Shown here: one piece after another, positions 9,201 through 18,998 of the stretch | How positions within the stretch are numbered: the first letter of the stretch is position 1 | Layout: every line of letters starts with the position of its first letter | Assembly (NCBI GenBank): GCA_963667425.1 | Contig: OY763407.1 | Location: 2,418,001-2,482,000, forward strand | DNA length: 64,000 nt | From: G963667425 sp963667425 [NCBI: bacterium] | GTDB taxonomy: Bacteria; UBP6; UBA1177 | Reading direction: 5' to 3' | The notes under the pieces: generated by a model | What the model saw: only the letters and a program-made list of their open reading frames with translations | Told to the model about the DNA's origin: nothing | Database searches by the model: none | Program-made: the position numbers and the translations under genes

Positions 9201-10419
9201 TCGTGATGATGAGATAAGAATAATAGAAAAACACACCTATGAACTTATCAGATCTCTTTTTTCAGGTTGCATTGCTGATGCGGATCTTCTTCATGAGAGA
9301 GGTGAATCTATCATCAAAAAAGATGACAAGATAACTCCTGAAATGATGAGAGCTATTCCAAACAGCTATCTTGCCATGGTTAGCGTTTCAGACAGAGCTG
9401 TTATGAAAAGAGTAAAAGAACTTATTCTTTCCATGAGAAGAAAGCTTGAAACTATCAGAAAAATTTATGATACAAAGAAAAAACAGATAGCTAAAAATGA
9501 CGATCTTTCTCCAGGAGTGATTAAATCTGTTAAGGTTTTTGTTGCGATCAAGAGAAAACTATCTGTCGGTGACAAAATGTCAGGTAGACACGGAAACAAA
9601 GGTGTTGTTTCAATGCTTCTTCCTGAAGAGGATATGCCATACATGGAAGATGGACGTTCGGTAGATATCGTTCTTAATCCACTTGGTGTTCCTTCACGTA
9701 TGAACATAGGACAGATACTTGAAGTTCACCTTGGCCTTGCGGCTAAACATGTTGGGGAGCAACTCAATAAATATATTGCAGAAAATTATTCTGATGAAAA
9801 ATTGAGAGAAGAGCTTAAAAAGCTTATGAATCCAAGTGAAAGAATTGCAAAACTTATTGATGAATCATCAAGAGAAGATGTTATTTCTTTCATTAAATCA
9901 ATGGATAAAGGTATGTACACAGCTTCTCCAGTTTTTGATGGTGCAAAGGAATCTGAAATTCATGATATGCTTGACTACTGTGGACTTAAAAAGACAGGAA
10001 AAATGACTCTTTTCGATGGAAGGACAGGAGAAGCATTTAAATCTGACGTAACTGTCGGTATTATGTATTTCCTTAAACTTCACCATCTTGTAGCAGAAAA
10101 GGCTCATGCCCGTTCAACTGGTCCATACTCACTGGTTACTCAGCAGCCTCTCGGTGGAAAAGCACAGTTTGGTGGTCAGCGTCTTGGTGAAATGGAAGTT
10201 TGGGCTCTTGAAGCATATGGCGCAGCCTATACTCTTCAGGAATTCCTTACAGTAAAATCTGATGATGTTGAGGGAAGAAAGAAGCTTTATGAATCTATTG
10301 TACGTGGTAAAAACAGGTACGAAATGGGAATACCGGCTTCATTCTCTGTTCTTGTAAAGGAAATGCAGAGTCTTTGCCTTGATGTTAGAATGATTGAAGA
10401 TGATAATAAAAACAAGTAG
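6298..10419 (+). CDS. rpoB: RNA polymerase beta subunit
   Basis: Catalytic-core subunit of RNA polymerase. The 1373-residue product is full length (E. coli 1342). Recognisable blocks are the rifampicin pocket region (GGQLSQFMDHTNVLSEMTHK and RRLSALGPGGL), DANRALMGSNMQRQAVPL, the GEKAGDVKDSSL block, VGDKMSGRHGNKGVVS and the C-terminal GGKAQFGGQRLGEMEVWALE. The ATG has a TTAGGAG site 5-6 nt upstream. It lies 59 nt past the attenuator and 16 nt before rpoC. Confidence 0.99.
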   Translation: MGLLGQRNFRARKWFGKVAKKIDNIPDLLEVQKASFAEFLQNDVPPSERDNKKGLQNAFESVFPVVSFNNAVELSFSGYVLGEPQYDVQECKLRGATFSLPIKIRVALASHEVDDNGDRKTLKDIKEQEIYFGDIPCMTEYGTFVINGTERVVVNQLHRSPGTFFDRDKTKSTGVASDVYMSRLIPYHGSWLDFEFDSKGILYVKIDRKKKFPATVFLKAWGYTKQEIINSFYFPETLSYKEGVFVKNINFEDKTLLEQLSPSTIYDAEGKILVMEGKKFSKGNLKRLQTAQVSEMPLDKDTVIGKRFFSPLVDPATGDVLADVNDEITATLMDEIITRNIPSFETIYIKPMVYSPYLSKTLDVDKVKTRDEALIEIYRIMVPSNPVSVEVAESYFDSLFSNPENYDLSSVGRLRMNHKFGEDVDLEERLLRKEDVMNTAMYLLNLADGRGNVDDIDHLGNRRVRLVGELLEDTFKTGLLRMAHSIREKLTGADMDALTPYEVVSYKQVQAVIKEFFAGGQLSQFMDHTNVLSEMTHKRRLSALGPGGLAREHASFEVRDVHRTHYGRICPVETPEGPNVGLIVSLTTFAQINNFGYLETPYYKVRDGKILDKVVYLTAIDEENHIVVPSTVELDENGYIVEDVVSARSKGDVTRVLREDVTLMDYAPIQLVSVSAALIPFLEHDDANRALMGSNMQRQAVPLVKTQAPFVGTGMERYVARDSGYMVLAKRAGTVVKVDANRIVVKVDSDSSDGVDVDIYNLLKYLRSNQNTAINQKPVVSVGDVVDKGDVLADGPAMDRGELALGKNALIAFMPWNGYNYEDSVLINQRLLREDTYTSIHIEQFVCESRDTKRGPEEITADIPNASDDILRKLDESGIIRIGSRVKPGDILVGKVTPKSETVLSPEEKLLRAIFGEKAGDVKDSSLYVSSGVEGVVIDTRIFARKGVKKDGRMKEQEKEQLDAIERNRDDEIRIIEKHTYELIRSLFSGCIADADLLHERGESIIKKDDKITPEMMRAIPNSYLAMVSVSDRAVMKRVKELILSMRRKLETIRKIYDTKKKQIAKNDDLSPGVIKSVKVFVAIKRKLSVGDKMSGRHGNKGVVSMLLPEEDMPYMEDGRSVDIVLNPLGVPSRMNIGQILEVHLGLAAKHVGEQLNKYIAENYSDEKLREELKKLMNPSERIAKLIDESSREDVISFIKSMDKGMYTASPVFDGAKESEIHDMLDYCGLKKTGKMTLFDGRTGEAFKSDVTVGIMYFLKLHHLVAEKAHARSTGPYSLVTQQPLGGKAQFGGQRLGEMEVWALEAYGAAYTLQEFLTVKSDDVEGRKKLYESIVRGKNRYEMGIPASFSVLVKEMQSLCLDVRMIEDDNKNK

Positions 10420-10435
10420 TTAAAGGGAGAGAGCT

Positions 10436-13400
10436 TTGAAGGACGTTTTCAAGATTTTCGAAAAGCCAAAAAGTAGTTTTGATTTCAAAGCCATAGAGTT
10501 ATCTCTTGCTTCTCCGGAAAAGATCCTGGAGTGGTCATATGGCGAAGTCAAAAAACCGGAAACCCTTAACCATAGAACTTTCAAGCCCGAGAGGGACGGT
10601 CTTTTCTGTGCTAAGATTTTCGGACCAGTAAATGATTACGAATGTCTTTGCGGAAAATATAAAAGGATGAAATACAAAGGCATCGTATGTGAAAAATGCG
10701 GTGTTGAAGTTATTGAATCCAAAGTTAGAAGAGACAGAATGGGGCATATCACTCTTGGTACCCCGGTTGCTCATATCTGGCTTGTAAAAACGTCTCCTTT
10801 TTATGTAGGTACACTTCTTGGCATGACAACATCAAATGTAAGCAGTGTTATCTATTGTGAAGGTTACGTTGTTCTTGAATCAAAATTGCCCGGAATAAAC
10901 AGAGGCGATTATATAGATGAAGAAACATACAATGATCTGCTTGATAAACGTGGGGAAGACTCTATTGTTGCAAAAACAGGTGCCGAACCGCTGAAAGAAC
11001 TTCTGGAAGAGATGGACCTTGTAGCATTAAGAGCTGATCTTGATGATAAAATTACAAAAACAGGTGATAAATCTCTTATTGCAAAAATGCAGAAGAGAAT
11101 AAATACAATCAATCAGTTTATCCGTTCAGGTGTAAATCCTGCAAACATGATACTGACTGTCCTTCCTGTTCTTCCTCCAGATTTGAGACCTCTTGTTCCT
11201 CTTGATGGTGGAAGATTTGCTACAAGCGATCTTAATGATCTCTACAGAAGAGTTATCAACAGAAATAACAGATTAAAGAAACTTATGGATCTTGGTGCAC
11301 CTGAAGTTATTATAAAAAATGAAAAAAGAATGCTTCAGGAAGCTGTTGATGCACTTTTTGACAATACAAAAGTACATAGACCTATACAGGGAACAAACGG
11401 TAGAGAGCTCAAATCTTTAAGCGACATGCTTAGAGGTAAACAAGGTAGATTCCGTCAGAATCTTCTTGGAAAAAGAGTTGACTATTCAGGCCGTTCAGTT
11501 ATCTGTGTTGGCCCTGAACTTAAGCTTCATCAGTGCGGTCTTCCAAAAGTTATGGCACTTGAGCTTTTTAAGCCTTTCATATATAACAGACTTCAGAAAG
11601 GCGGTTATGTAAGTACCGTTAAAGCTGCTAAACAAATGGTAGAAAACGGTGAAGATGTTGTATGGGAACTTCTTGAAGATATCGTTAAAGAGCATCCTGT
11701 AATTCTCAACCGTGCCCCTACGCTTCACAGACTTGGTATGCAGGCTTTTGAACCTGTTCTTATAGAAGCAAAGGCAATAAGACTTCATCCTCTTGTTTGT
11801 ACCGCTTTTAATGCTGACTTTGATGGTGATCAGATGGCGGTTCACATTCCTCTCAGCATTGAAGCTCAGCTTGAGGCCAGAGTTCTTATGATGAGTACAA
11901 ACAACATATTAAGGCCTTCTGACGGTTCACCTATTATCACTCCCACACAGGATATGATTCTTGGTCTTTACTATCTTACAACCGAAAGACCATATTCTAA
12001 AGGTGAAGGAAAATGCTTCTATTCTGAAGAAGAAGTTATGATGGCTGTAGATGCAGGTGTTATTGACTGGCAGAGCATGATAAAAGTTAGAGTTGATGGT
12101 CAGATTCGCAGAACAACTCCTGGACGAGTAAAAATATGGCAGATAACTCCAAAAGATATGGGTTATGATTTTATAAATACTCAGATGAAGAAAGGTTCTA
12201 TTCCTAAGCTTATTGATAAAGTTTTCAGAAAAGCAGGAGGAAAAGCTGCTGTTATTTTTGCAGACAAGCTTAAAGATCTTGGTTATGAATTCTCTACAAA
12301 AGCAGCTTATTCAATAGGTCTTTCAGACATAGTTGTTCCTGATTCAAAATGGGATATCATTAACAAGACAGAGCAGAAAGTTCGCCAGATAGAAGATTTC
12401 GTAAAAGCCGGTAAGCTTACAAGAAGTGAACGCTACAATCAGATAGTTGACCTTTGGGACAGAGCAAATGAGCAGGTTACAAACGACATGCTCAGAGAAC
12501 TTGTTGAAAAGAAGGTTGATCATAAACTCTGGGGCAATGTAACAATTCCTTCAAGTAATTCAATTTACGTTATGGCAGACTCAGGAGCTAGAGGAAGTAA
12601 GGATCAGATAAGGCAACTTGGTGGTATGAGAGGTCTTATGGCTAAACCATCAGGTGAAATTATTGAAACACCTATTCTTGCAAACTTCAAGGAAGGTCTT
12701 TCATCTCTTGACTTCTTCGTATCTACACACGGAGCAAGAAAAGGTTCTGCTGATACCGCTCTTAAAACAGCAAACTCAGGTTATCTTACAAGAAGACTTG
12801 TTGATGTTGCTCAGGATGTTGTTATTGTTGAGGATGACTGTGGAACAACTTTCGGTATAGAAGTTGAACCACTTCTTAACGATTCAGGTGAAATCATTGC
12901 CGATCTTAGAGAAAGAGTTCTTGGAAGAACTCTTCTTGATGATATTGAAGATCCTGAAACAGGTGATATTCTTATTGATGCAGGAACTTTAATTGATGAA
13001 AGAGTTGCTGACATAATTGTTGAAAGTGGAGCCGATACAGTAACAGTCAGAAGTCCGCTTACCTGTAGAAGTAAATATGGTATCTGTGCTGCATGTTACG
13101 GAAGAGATCTTGCAAGAGGTCATCTCGTTCACAAAGGTGAAGCTGTTGGTATTATTGCTGCACAGTCAATCGGTGAACCTGGAACTCAGCTTACAATGAG
13201 AACTTTCCACGTTGGTGGTGTTGCTTCCAGAACAATTGAGAAATCAAGCCACGAAGCAAAAAGAGAAGGTTACATTAAATTTGATTCAATTAAGCTTCTT
13301 GTTAAAAATGATGAATCTGAAAACGGCAGATATGAAGCTGTTGTTATGAACAGAAACGGAAAAATAATTGTCGCAGATGAGAAAGGTAGAGAAAGAGAAA

Positions 13401-14599
13401 AATATCCTGTTTCCTACGGTTCAACTCTTAGTGTTAAAGAAGGCGAGAAAGTTCAGAAAGATCAGGTTCTTGCTGAATGGGATCCTTACAATACCCCGAT
13501 TATTGCTGAAGCAGATGGTTATATCCGTTTTGAAGACATAGTTAACGGTGTTACAGTTAAAGAAGATACCGATGCACAGACAGGTTTCTCAAAAACTGTT
13601 GTTATAAACTCAAAAGATCCTAAACTCTCACCAAGAATACTTATTACAGATTCAGGTAAGAGAAAGGCTATAGAAATAGATAGAGGAACTGCAACATATC
13701 ACCTTCCGGTCAATGCCTACCTTGAAGTTATGAACGGTCAGGAATTTAAGAAAGGTAATATTATTGCAAAAGTTCCTAGAGAAGCAAGAAAGACGAAGGA
13801 TATTACAGGTGGTCTTCCAAGAATTGCCGACCTTTTTGAAGCAAGAAAACCGAAGATGCCTGCTACAGTTACCGAAATCAGCGGTATTGTTTCCATCAGT
13901 GATGATGGAAAAGGTATCCGTAACAGAAGAGTTGTTACAGTAACTCCTGAATTTGGTGAACCTAGAATTTATCCTTTATCAAAAGATAAACACGTAAACG
14001 TTCACGATGGTGACTTCATAGAAGCTGGTGAGCCACTTGTTGACGGACCAGTTGATCCACATGATATTCTTAGAATTAACGGTGAGATCGAAGTTGCTAA
14101 ATTCCTTGTTCAGGAAGTGCAGAAAGTTTACAAACTTCAGGGTGTTCCTATTAATGACAAACACATTGAAGTTATTGTTAAGCAGATGCTTAAAAAAGTA
14201 AGAGTTGTTGATTCAGGAGATTCATCTTTCCTTAAAGGTGAAATTGTTGAGAAAGAAAAGCTTTATGAAGTAAATGATGCAGTTGAAAATATAGCTCAAA
14301 TTCCTGCTAAATGGGAAACTGCTCTTCTCGGAATTACTAAAGCTGCTCTTAACACTGAAAGTTTCATTTCAGCAGCAAGTTTTCAGGAAACAACAAAAGT
14401 TCTTACAAAAGCGGCTGTTGAGCAGAAACGTGATATTCTCAGAGGACTTAAAGAGAACATCATTATAGGAAAGAGAATTCCTGCCGGTACAGGATTTCCT
14501 GATTATGATGAGAAGCTTTATGAAGTTAAGATTGTTGGAGAAGAAGATTTAGATGACGATTTTTCAGCAGAAGAAGAGATAGCGGTTACCGAAGAATAA
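10436..14599 (+). CDS. rpoC: RNA polymerase beta' subunit
   Basis: Largest core subunit; carries the active-site magnesium loop [12 protein letters not shown]. The product is 1387 residues. The N-terminal zinc site is a CxC-x13-CxxC cluster at about residues 62-80, and the second zinc site is in the stretch [13 protein letters not shown]. The only sensible start is TTG at 10436, preceded by AAGGGAG; there is no usable ATG before the conserved N-terminus ([19 protein letters not shown]). A weak start codon on so highly needed a gene is notable. Confidence 0.98.
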   Translation: MKDVFKIFEKPKSSFDFKAIELSLASPEKILEWSYGEVKKPETLNHRTFKPERDGLFCAKIFGPVNDYECLCGKYKRMKYKGIVCEKCGVEVIESKVRRDRMGHITLGTPVAHIWLVKTSPFYVGTLLGMTTSNVSSVIYCEGYVVLESKLPGINRGDYIDEETYNDLLDKRGEDSIVAKTGAEPLKELLEEMDLVALRADLDDKITKTGDKSLIAKMQKRINTINQFIRSGVNPANMILTVLPVLPPDLRPLVPLDGGRFATSDLNDLYRRVINRNNRLKKLMDLGAPEVIIKNEKRMLQEAVDALFDNTKVHRPIQGTNGRELKSLSDMLRGKQGRFRQNLLGKRVDYSGRSVICVGPELKLHQCGLPKVMALELFKPFIYNRLQKGGYVSTVKAAKQMVENGEDVVWELLEDIVKEHPVILNRAPTLHRLGMQAFEPVLIEAKAIRLHPLVCTAFNADFDGDQMAVHIPLSIEAQLEARVLMMSTNNILRPSDGSPIITPTQDMILGLYYLTTERPYSKGEGKCFYSEEEVMMAVDAGVIDWQSMIKVRVDGQIRRTTPGRVKIWQITPKDMGYDFINTQMKKGSIPKLIDKVFRKAGGKAAVIFADKLKDLGYEFSTKAAYSIGLSDIVVPDSKWDIINKTEQKVRQIEDFVKAGKLTRSERYNQIVDLWDRANEQVTNDMLRELVEKKVDHKLWGNVTIPSSNSIYVMADSGARGSKDQIRQLGGMRGLMAKPSGEIIETPILANFKEGLSSLDFFVSTHGARKGSADTALKTANSGYLTRRLVDVAQDVVIVEDDCGTTFGIEVEPLLNDSGEIIADLRERVLGRTLLDDIEDPETGDILIDAGTLIDERVADIIVESGADTVTVRSPLTCRSKYGICAACYGRDLARGHLVHKGEAVGIIAAQSIGEPGTQLTMRTFHVGGVASRTIEKSSHEAKREGYIKFDSIKLLVKNDESENGRYEAVVMNRNGKIIVADEKGREREKYPVSYGSTLSVKEGEKVQKDQVLAEWDPYNTPIIAEADGYIRFEDIVNGVTVKEDTDAQTGFSKTVVINSKDPKLSPRILITDSGKRKAIEIDRGTATYHLPVNAYLEVMNGQEFKKGNIIAKVPREARKTKDITGGLPRIADLFEARKPKMPATVTEISGIVSISDDGKGIRNRRVVTVTPEFGEPRIYPLSKDKHVNVHDGDFIEAGEPLVDGPVDPHDILRINGEIEVAKFLVQEVQKVYKLQGVPINDKHIEVIVKQMLKKVRVVDSGDSSFLKGEIVEKEKLYEVNDAVENIAQIPAKWETALLGITKAALNTESFISAASFQETTKVLTKAAVEQKRDILRGLKENIIIGKRIPAGTGFPDYDEKLYEVKIVGEEDLDDDFSAEEEIAVTEE

Positions 14600-14608
14600 T
14601 TCGTTTTG

Positions 14609-14634
14609 ACGGGGCCTTACAAGGCCCCGTTTTA
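14609..14634 (+). terminator. Terminator after rpoC
   Basis: A G/C-rich hairpin, ACGGGGCCTT and AAGGCCCCGT around a minimal loop, followed by a short T run (14630-14633). It starts 10 nt after the rpoC stop and closes the cluster, although dnaX begins only 22 nt later, so some read-through into dnaX is possible. Confidence 0.85.
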
Positions 14635-14655
14635 GTATTTGTCTAAGAGGTTCTT

Positions 14656-16371
14656 ATGTCATATGAAGTAATTGCACGAAAGTGGCGTCCCAGAACATTT
14701 CAGGAAGTGATAGGACAGGACCATGTTTCTGATATTCTTAAACATTCCATAAAAACAGGCAGGCTTGCTCCAGTGTATCTTTTTACAGGAATAAGAGGAA
14801 CCGGCAAAACAACACTGGCCAGAATTTTTGTTAGAGCTCTTAACTGTATGAATCCTGGAATTGATGGAGAACCATGTAATAGTTGTGAAAACTGTCTTGA
14901 AACAATAAAAGGATTAAGTCCTGATGTTATAGAAATAGATGGTGCAAGTAATAATTCCGTAGAAGATATAAGGCTAATAAAAGAAAATATCGCCTATCAT
15001 CCTATAAAATCAAAATATAAAATATATATTATAGATGAAGTTCATATGCTGAGTAAATCGGCATTTAATGCACTTCTTAAAACACTTGAAGAACCCCCTT
15101 CGTATGTTATCTTTATATTAGCAACAACCGATCCTCAGAAAATACCTGTAACAGTTCTAAGTAGGTGTCAGAGGTATGATCTTAGAAGACTTGGCACAAA
15201 GGAAGTTGTTATGCAGCTTGCCAAAATAACAGAAGCTGAAGGGCGTGAATTTGAAAAAGGAGCTCTTTATTCCATTGCCAGAGAAGGCGAAGGAAGTATG
15301 CGTGACAGCCAAACTCTGCTTGAACAGATAATGACTCTTGAAGATGGCTCGCTTACGGAAAAATCTGTTGAAATAATTTTAGGGCAGAGCGGTAAGGAAT
15401 ATATTCGAAATCTCCTTGTTGCCATGACAAGAAAAGATTCTGCCAAATCTCTTGAAATATTAAGATATATGAGAGACAGCGGTGCTTCTTCTGAAAAAAT
15501 AATGAAAGATCTAATCTTTCTTCTTCATCAGATAATAATTTATCTTGAAGTTAATACTTTTAATTTCCTGGATGCATCAGATGAAGAAAAAGAGTGGATA
15601 AAAAGTGCTGCAACAGCAGTTTCAAGACCTGACTGGATAAGACTTTTTGATTTTCTTACAGAAAGATATGTTAAAATAAAAAGCTCGGAATTTGCAGAAG
15701 CAATTTTAGAAGTTTCTGTGCTTTCAGCTGCATCATTTCCTGTTATGGCTGATATTGATGCTATAGCATCTTTTTTTACAAAAGCTGCTGATGCAGTTCC
15801 CGAAGACTTCAAAAAAAAAACTGAAAAAACAGATGTGACAGTTCCTGTCGAAAAAATAGTAGACAAACCAGAAAAAGAAGTGGAAACTGAAGTTCAGGAA
15901 GAATTTTATGAAGATACATTTGCCGTATCCTCTTCTTATGATGAAAATGATTATTCAGAAATACTTCCGGAGATTCATGATGAAGAAGATTTACCGGAAA
16001 CAAAAGCTGAAATTAATCTGAACTGGAGAGGTTTTCTTGATTTTGTAAGTTCAAATGGAATGCTGTATGGCTTTTTATGTAATCAGCGTTTTGAAGAAAA
16101 AGGTAATAATATTATCCTTTACATTGATCCTGAATCTGTTCATTTTGAATATTTCAAACCGGAAATAGATCGCTATTCCAGACAGTTTTTTGGTCAGGAA
16201 AATAAAATAGTATACAAACATTCAACAAGTACAAAAGAGACTTTTGTCGAGCTCGAGCGAATTGAAGAAAAAAGAAGAATTGCAGAAATAGATAAAAGAC
16301 TCAGAGAAAGTGATGTTGTAAAAGAATTTCTAGACTTGGGTTTTACTATAGGTGATGTTCATATTAATTAA
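14656..16371 (+). CDS. dnaX: DNA polymerase III clamp-loader subunit gamma/tau
   Basis: The ATPase of the clamp loader (gamma) and, in the long form, the organiser of the replisome (tau). The 571-residue frame shows the N-terminus YEVIARKWRPRTFQEVIGQ, Walker A GIRGTGKTT (about 45-53), the four-Cys zinc module (CNSCENC and an upstream Cys), Walker B IIDEVH, and sensor/SRC motif VLSRCQRYDLRRL. After an acidic linker the C-terminal part (about 450-571) would be tau-specific. An A10 run encodes Lys386-388; a -1 shift there gives a 389-residue product ending at TGA. No promoter of its own is evident. Confidence 0.97.
   Translation: MSYEVIARKWRPRTFQEVIGQDHVSDILKHSIKTGRLAPVYLFTGIRGTGKTTLARIFVRALNCMNPGIDGEPCNSCENCLETIKGLSPDVIEIDGASNNSVEDIRLIKENIAYHPIKSKYKIYIIDEVHMLSKSAFNALLKTLEEPPSYVIFILATTDPQKIPVTVLSRCQRYDLRRLGTKEVVMQLAKITEAEGREFEKGALYSIAREGEGSMRDSQTLLEQIMTLEDGSLTEKSVEIILGQSGKEYIRNLLVAMTRKDSAKSLEILRYMRDSGASSEKIMKDLIFLLHQIIIYLEVNTFNFLDASDEEKEWIKSAATAVSRPDWIRLFDFLTERYVKIKSSEFAEAILEVSVLSAASFPVMADIDAIASFFTKAADAVPEDFKKKTEKTDVTVPVEKIVDKPEKEVETEVQEEFYEDTFAVSSSYDENDYSEILPEIHDEEDLPETKAEINLNWRGFLDFVSSNGMLYGFLCNQRFEEKGNNIILYIDPESVHFEYFKPEIDRYSRQFFGQENKIVYKHSTSTKETFVELERIEEKRRIAEIDKRLRESDVVKEFLDLGFTIGDVHIN
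15811..15849 (+). promoter_or_regulatory. Candidate programmed slippage site in dnaX
   Basis: Ten consecutive A (15811-15820) follow codon 385. In the -1 frame the next codons are AAC and TGA (stop at 15822-15824), so slippage makes a 389-residue gamma-like protein. In the +1 frame the stop comes nine codons after Phe385. A small hairpin GACAG/CTGTC (15837-15849) lies 16 nt downstream. E. coli and Thermus dnaX use A-rich slippery sites in the same linker to make gamma. The site is seen directly; its use is inference. Confidence 0.7.
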
Positions 16372-16391
16372 TTTTTCCTTAAAATTCACGG

Positions 16392-16420
16392 TTGACGAAC
16401 TAACAACTGTGTGTTATTCT
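16392..16420 (+). promoter_or_regulatory. Promoter of the glmS-like operon
   Basis: TTGACG (16392-16397), 17 bp, TATTCT (16415-16420), ending 25 bp before the ATG. A strong TAGGAGG ribosome site lies between. The short leader leaves no room for a glmS-type ribozyme. Confidence 0.75.
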
Positions 16421-16445
16421 TGTACTACTTTTTAGGAGGTTCTCT

Positions 16446-18989
16446 ATGTGTGGTGTTGTTTCAATTGTTTATGGTAAAACAAATCCTGCGCTAGGTAAAG
16501 AAGCTACGTTTCTACTAAAGAAGCTTGAATATAGAGGTTATGATTCAACAGGTGCATCTTTTTTCAGGGAAGATGGTACAATTCTTCTTAAAAAGAAAAT
16601 TGGTGCACCTTCAATAGTTACAGAAGAACTTGAAATAGATAAAAGAGTTGGTGTTAAATTTATAGGTCAGGTTCGCTGGGCTACTTATGGTTCAGTTACC
16701 GATGAAAATGCTCAGCCTCACGAAGTTAACTGCTATCTTCATATGGCTGGCGCTCATAATGGAAATGTCTCAAACACTGATACTTTAAAAGAATTCCTGA
16801 CAGAAAACGGTCATAAGGTTCTTTCTGATAATGATGGTGAAATGGTTGTTCATATGGTAGAGCATTTTTACCATCTTCTTACATCCGGAAAAAAATCACT
16901 TACGCTGGATGAGAAAAAGGTTCTTTTTATAACTTCAATAAGAAAGGCACAGAAAAAAATTCAGGGAAGCTATGCCGCATGTATAGCAACTCCTGATATT
17001 CCTGGAGTTTTTGCAATAAAATCAGGAAGTTCTCTTTATGCAGGAAAAGGCAGTGATGCTAATGGAGATTTTATTGTTGTAAGTAGCGACCTTACAAGTG
17101 TTCTGAGTAAAACTCGTTTTCTTATTCCACTTTCGGAAGGTAATGGAATATATTTTACAGAAAATGAATATAAAGTTTTCTCTCTCTCGGAAGAAAAAGA
17201 GTGGATTCCAGGATTAAAGCGTTCAAGGCTTAATATTTCCGACATTTCTCTTCAGCCTAAATATCATTATTTTATGGAGCAGGAGATACATTCTTCTCCG
17301 GCAAACATATCCACTCTGGTGAAATATTATATTATGAGAACAGGTGAAAAAGAGCTTCACCGAATATTTGAAAATGATTATCCGATATGTAGGCAGATGC
17401 TTTATGATTTTATAAAGCTTTATGATATTTTTGATAGAGACAAGCTTAAATTAGAGCTTGAAAAGATAATAAACTCAGTCGAATTTGACAGAATTCATAG
17501 TCTTATTGTAAATTCTGAAAAAATTGACAAAACAAACTATGCAACCACAGGTTTTACTTCCGAAGATGCAACTCTACTTAATGAACTTTTAGGACTTGAT
17601 GAAAATTACAGTTCAAAACTTCATCTGCTTGATCAGATAATTACATGGAAAAAGAAAAGAACTATTCTTACCTACAAAAATGAGCTTTTAAGAATTTTTA
17701 ATGAAGCAAAAGTAAGGGGAACAAGAGTCTTTGTCGTTGCAAGTGGAACAAGTTATCATGCAGCACTCGTAAGCGGATATTTTTTCAGTAAAATAGCCGG
17801 TTTTTCAATTATTCCTGTAAATCCTGGAGATTTCCGTTCACTTTATATCTCATCCTTAAGAAAAAGTGATCTTATAGTTGGGGTGAGTCAATCAGGTGAA
17901 ACAAAAGATCTCGTGGATATTTTCAACGAAGTGAGAGCTAATTATGGATCAGATCTAAAAATAATTGCTGTTGTAAACAATGAAAATTCAACAATACCAC
18001 AGGAAAAAGCCGATTTTTATCTGCCGGTACTTTGTGGAAGCGAAATTGCAGTTGCAGCAACAAAATCATTTATCAGCCAGATAGCACTTTTTTATCTTCT
18101 TGCTGAAAGTATGGTCGAAGATGAAACTTCTGTAAGACATAAGATGGAAAATATTAAGCAATATATGACCTTTACACTAAAAAATGCTGAAGAAGAATTA
18201 ATGGATGTTGTCTCAAGGCTCTTTATGAAACCATCAATGCATATTCTGGGAACATCACTCATCGGGCTTGCAAAGGAAGGTGCACTTAAAGTAAGAGAAG
18301 TTGTTCTTAACCACACGGAAGGTTATGATTCCTCTGAATTTAAACACGGTCCAAACACAATTTTAGGTAAAAATACGATTTTTGATCTCTCAACTCTGGA
18401 AAATCTTCTTTCAGATCTTTTTGACTATTTTCAGAGACTTAGAAGTGAGAATTTTACTGATAAAGAAAATCTTCTTAAATTCATAGATTTCATAAAAAGC
18501 TTTAAATTCAGTGATTTCGGCAATGATCTTCTCCGCCCGTTCTATTCGGACAATGAGGAAAAAGAGCTTTTTGAAAGAGTAAGCAGTGACTATAAAAAAA
18601 GCATTTCCATAGAAAACTATTTTACACATTATCCGCTTATTTTTGTATGCCCTCCAGTTGAAAGAGATAAGAGAATAACAATATCCCAGATACATACTCA
18701 TAAAATAAGAGGCGCAGATATAATACTTATAGCAGAAGAAGATGAAGAACTTAGAAAAGCTGTTGAAGGTGTGCCGGCAGGAAACGAACAGTATTACAGC
18801 CGTTACATTGTTCTTCCCGCAACAGGAAATAAAGATGTTTTTGTTTTTGAAGCAGCGCTGATACTGCAGCTTCTGGCTTTTAAGATGTCAGTTGCCAAAA
18901 GAAAATATCTCAATAGAAACCATGTTGAAAATCATGGCGTTCACCCCGATGTTCCTAAAAATGTTTCGAAATCTATAACCGTAGATTAG
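16446..18989 (+). CDS. Oversized glucosamine-6-phosphate synthase-like amidotransferase
   Basis: Probable glutamine:fructose-6-phosphate aminotransferase, first step of hexosamine synthesis. Cys2 can act as the Ntn nucleophile (MCGVVSIVYG); YRGYDSTG, VRWATYG and HNGN match the glutaminase domain. The first SIS domain has ASGTSYHAALV, VSQSGETKDLVD and EIAVAATKSF; the second has KEGALKVREV, EFKHGP and the end KNVSKSITVD with the catalytic Lys. At 847 residues it is about 240 longer than GlmS: roughly 130 extra residues sit between glutaminase and SIS1 (about 290-420) and about 95 within or after SIS2 (about 655-750). It may be the only GlmS or a relative with another sugar substrate. Confidence 0.8.
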   Translation: MCGVVSIVYGKTNPALGKEATFLLKKLEYRGYDSTGASFFREDGTILLKKKIGAPSIVTEELEIDKRVGVKFIGQVRWATYGSVTDENAQPHEVNCYLHMAGAHNGNVSNTDTLKEFLTENGHKVLSDNDGEMVVHMVEHFYHLLTSGKKSLTLDEKKVLFITSIRKAQKKIQGSYAACIATPDIPGVFAIKSGSSLYAGKGSDANGDFIVVSSDLTSVLSKTRFLIPLSEGNGIYFTENEYKVFSLSEEKEWIPGLKRSRLNISDISLQPKYHYFMEQEIHSSPANISTLVKYYIMRTGEKELHRIFENDYPICRQMLYDFIKLYDIFDRDKLKLELEKIINSVEFDRIHSLIVNSEKIDKTNYATTGFTSEDATLLNELLGLDENYSSKLHLLDQIITWKKKRTILTYKNELLRIFNEAKVRGTRVFVVASGTSYHAALVSGYFFSKIAGFSIIPVNPGDFRSLYISSLRKSDLIVGVSQSGETKDLVDIFNEVRANYGSDLKIIAVVNNENSTIPQEKADFYLPVLCGSEIAVAATKSFISQIALFYLLAESMVEDETSVRHKMENIKQYMTFTLKNAEEELMDVVSRLFMKPSMHILGTSLIGLAKEGALKVREVVLNHTEGYDSSEFKHGPNTILGKNTIFDLSTLENLLSDLFDYFQRLRSENFTDKENLLKFIDFIKSFKFSDFGNDLLRPFYSDNEEKELFERVSSDYKKSISIENYFTHYPLIFVCPPVERDKRITISQIHTHKIRGADIILIAEEDEELRKAVEGVPAGNEQYYSRYIVLPATGNKDVFVFEAALILQLLAFKMSVAKRKYLNRNHVENHGVHPDVPKNVSKSITVD

Positions 18990-18998
18990 AGGTAAAAA

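Noticed and set aside
16372-16445. glmS ribozyme upstream of the GlmS-like gene
   Set aside because: Only 74 nt separate the genes and a promoter plus ribosome site fill it; the catalytic core needs more length.
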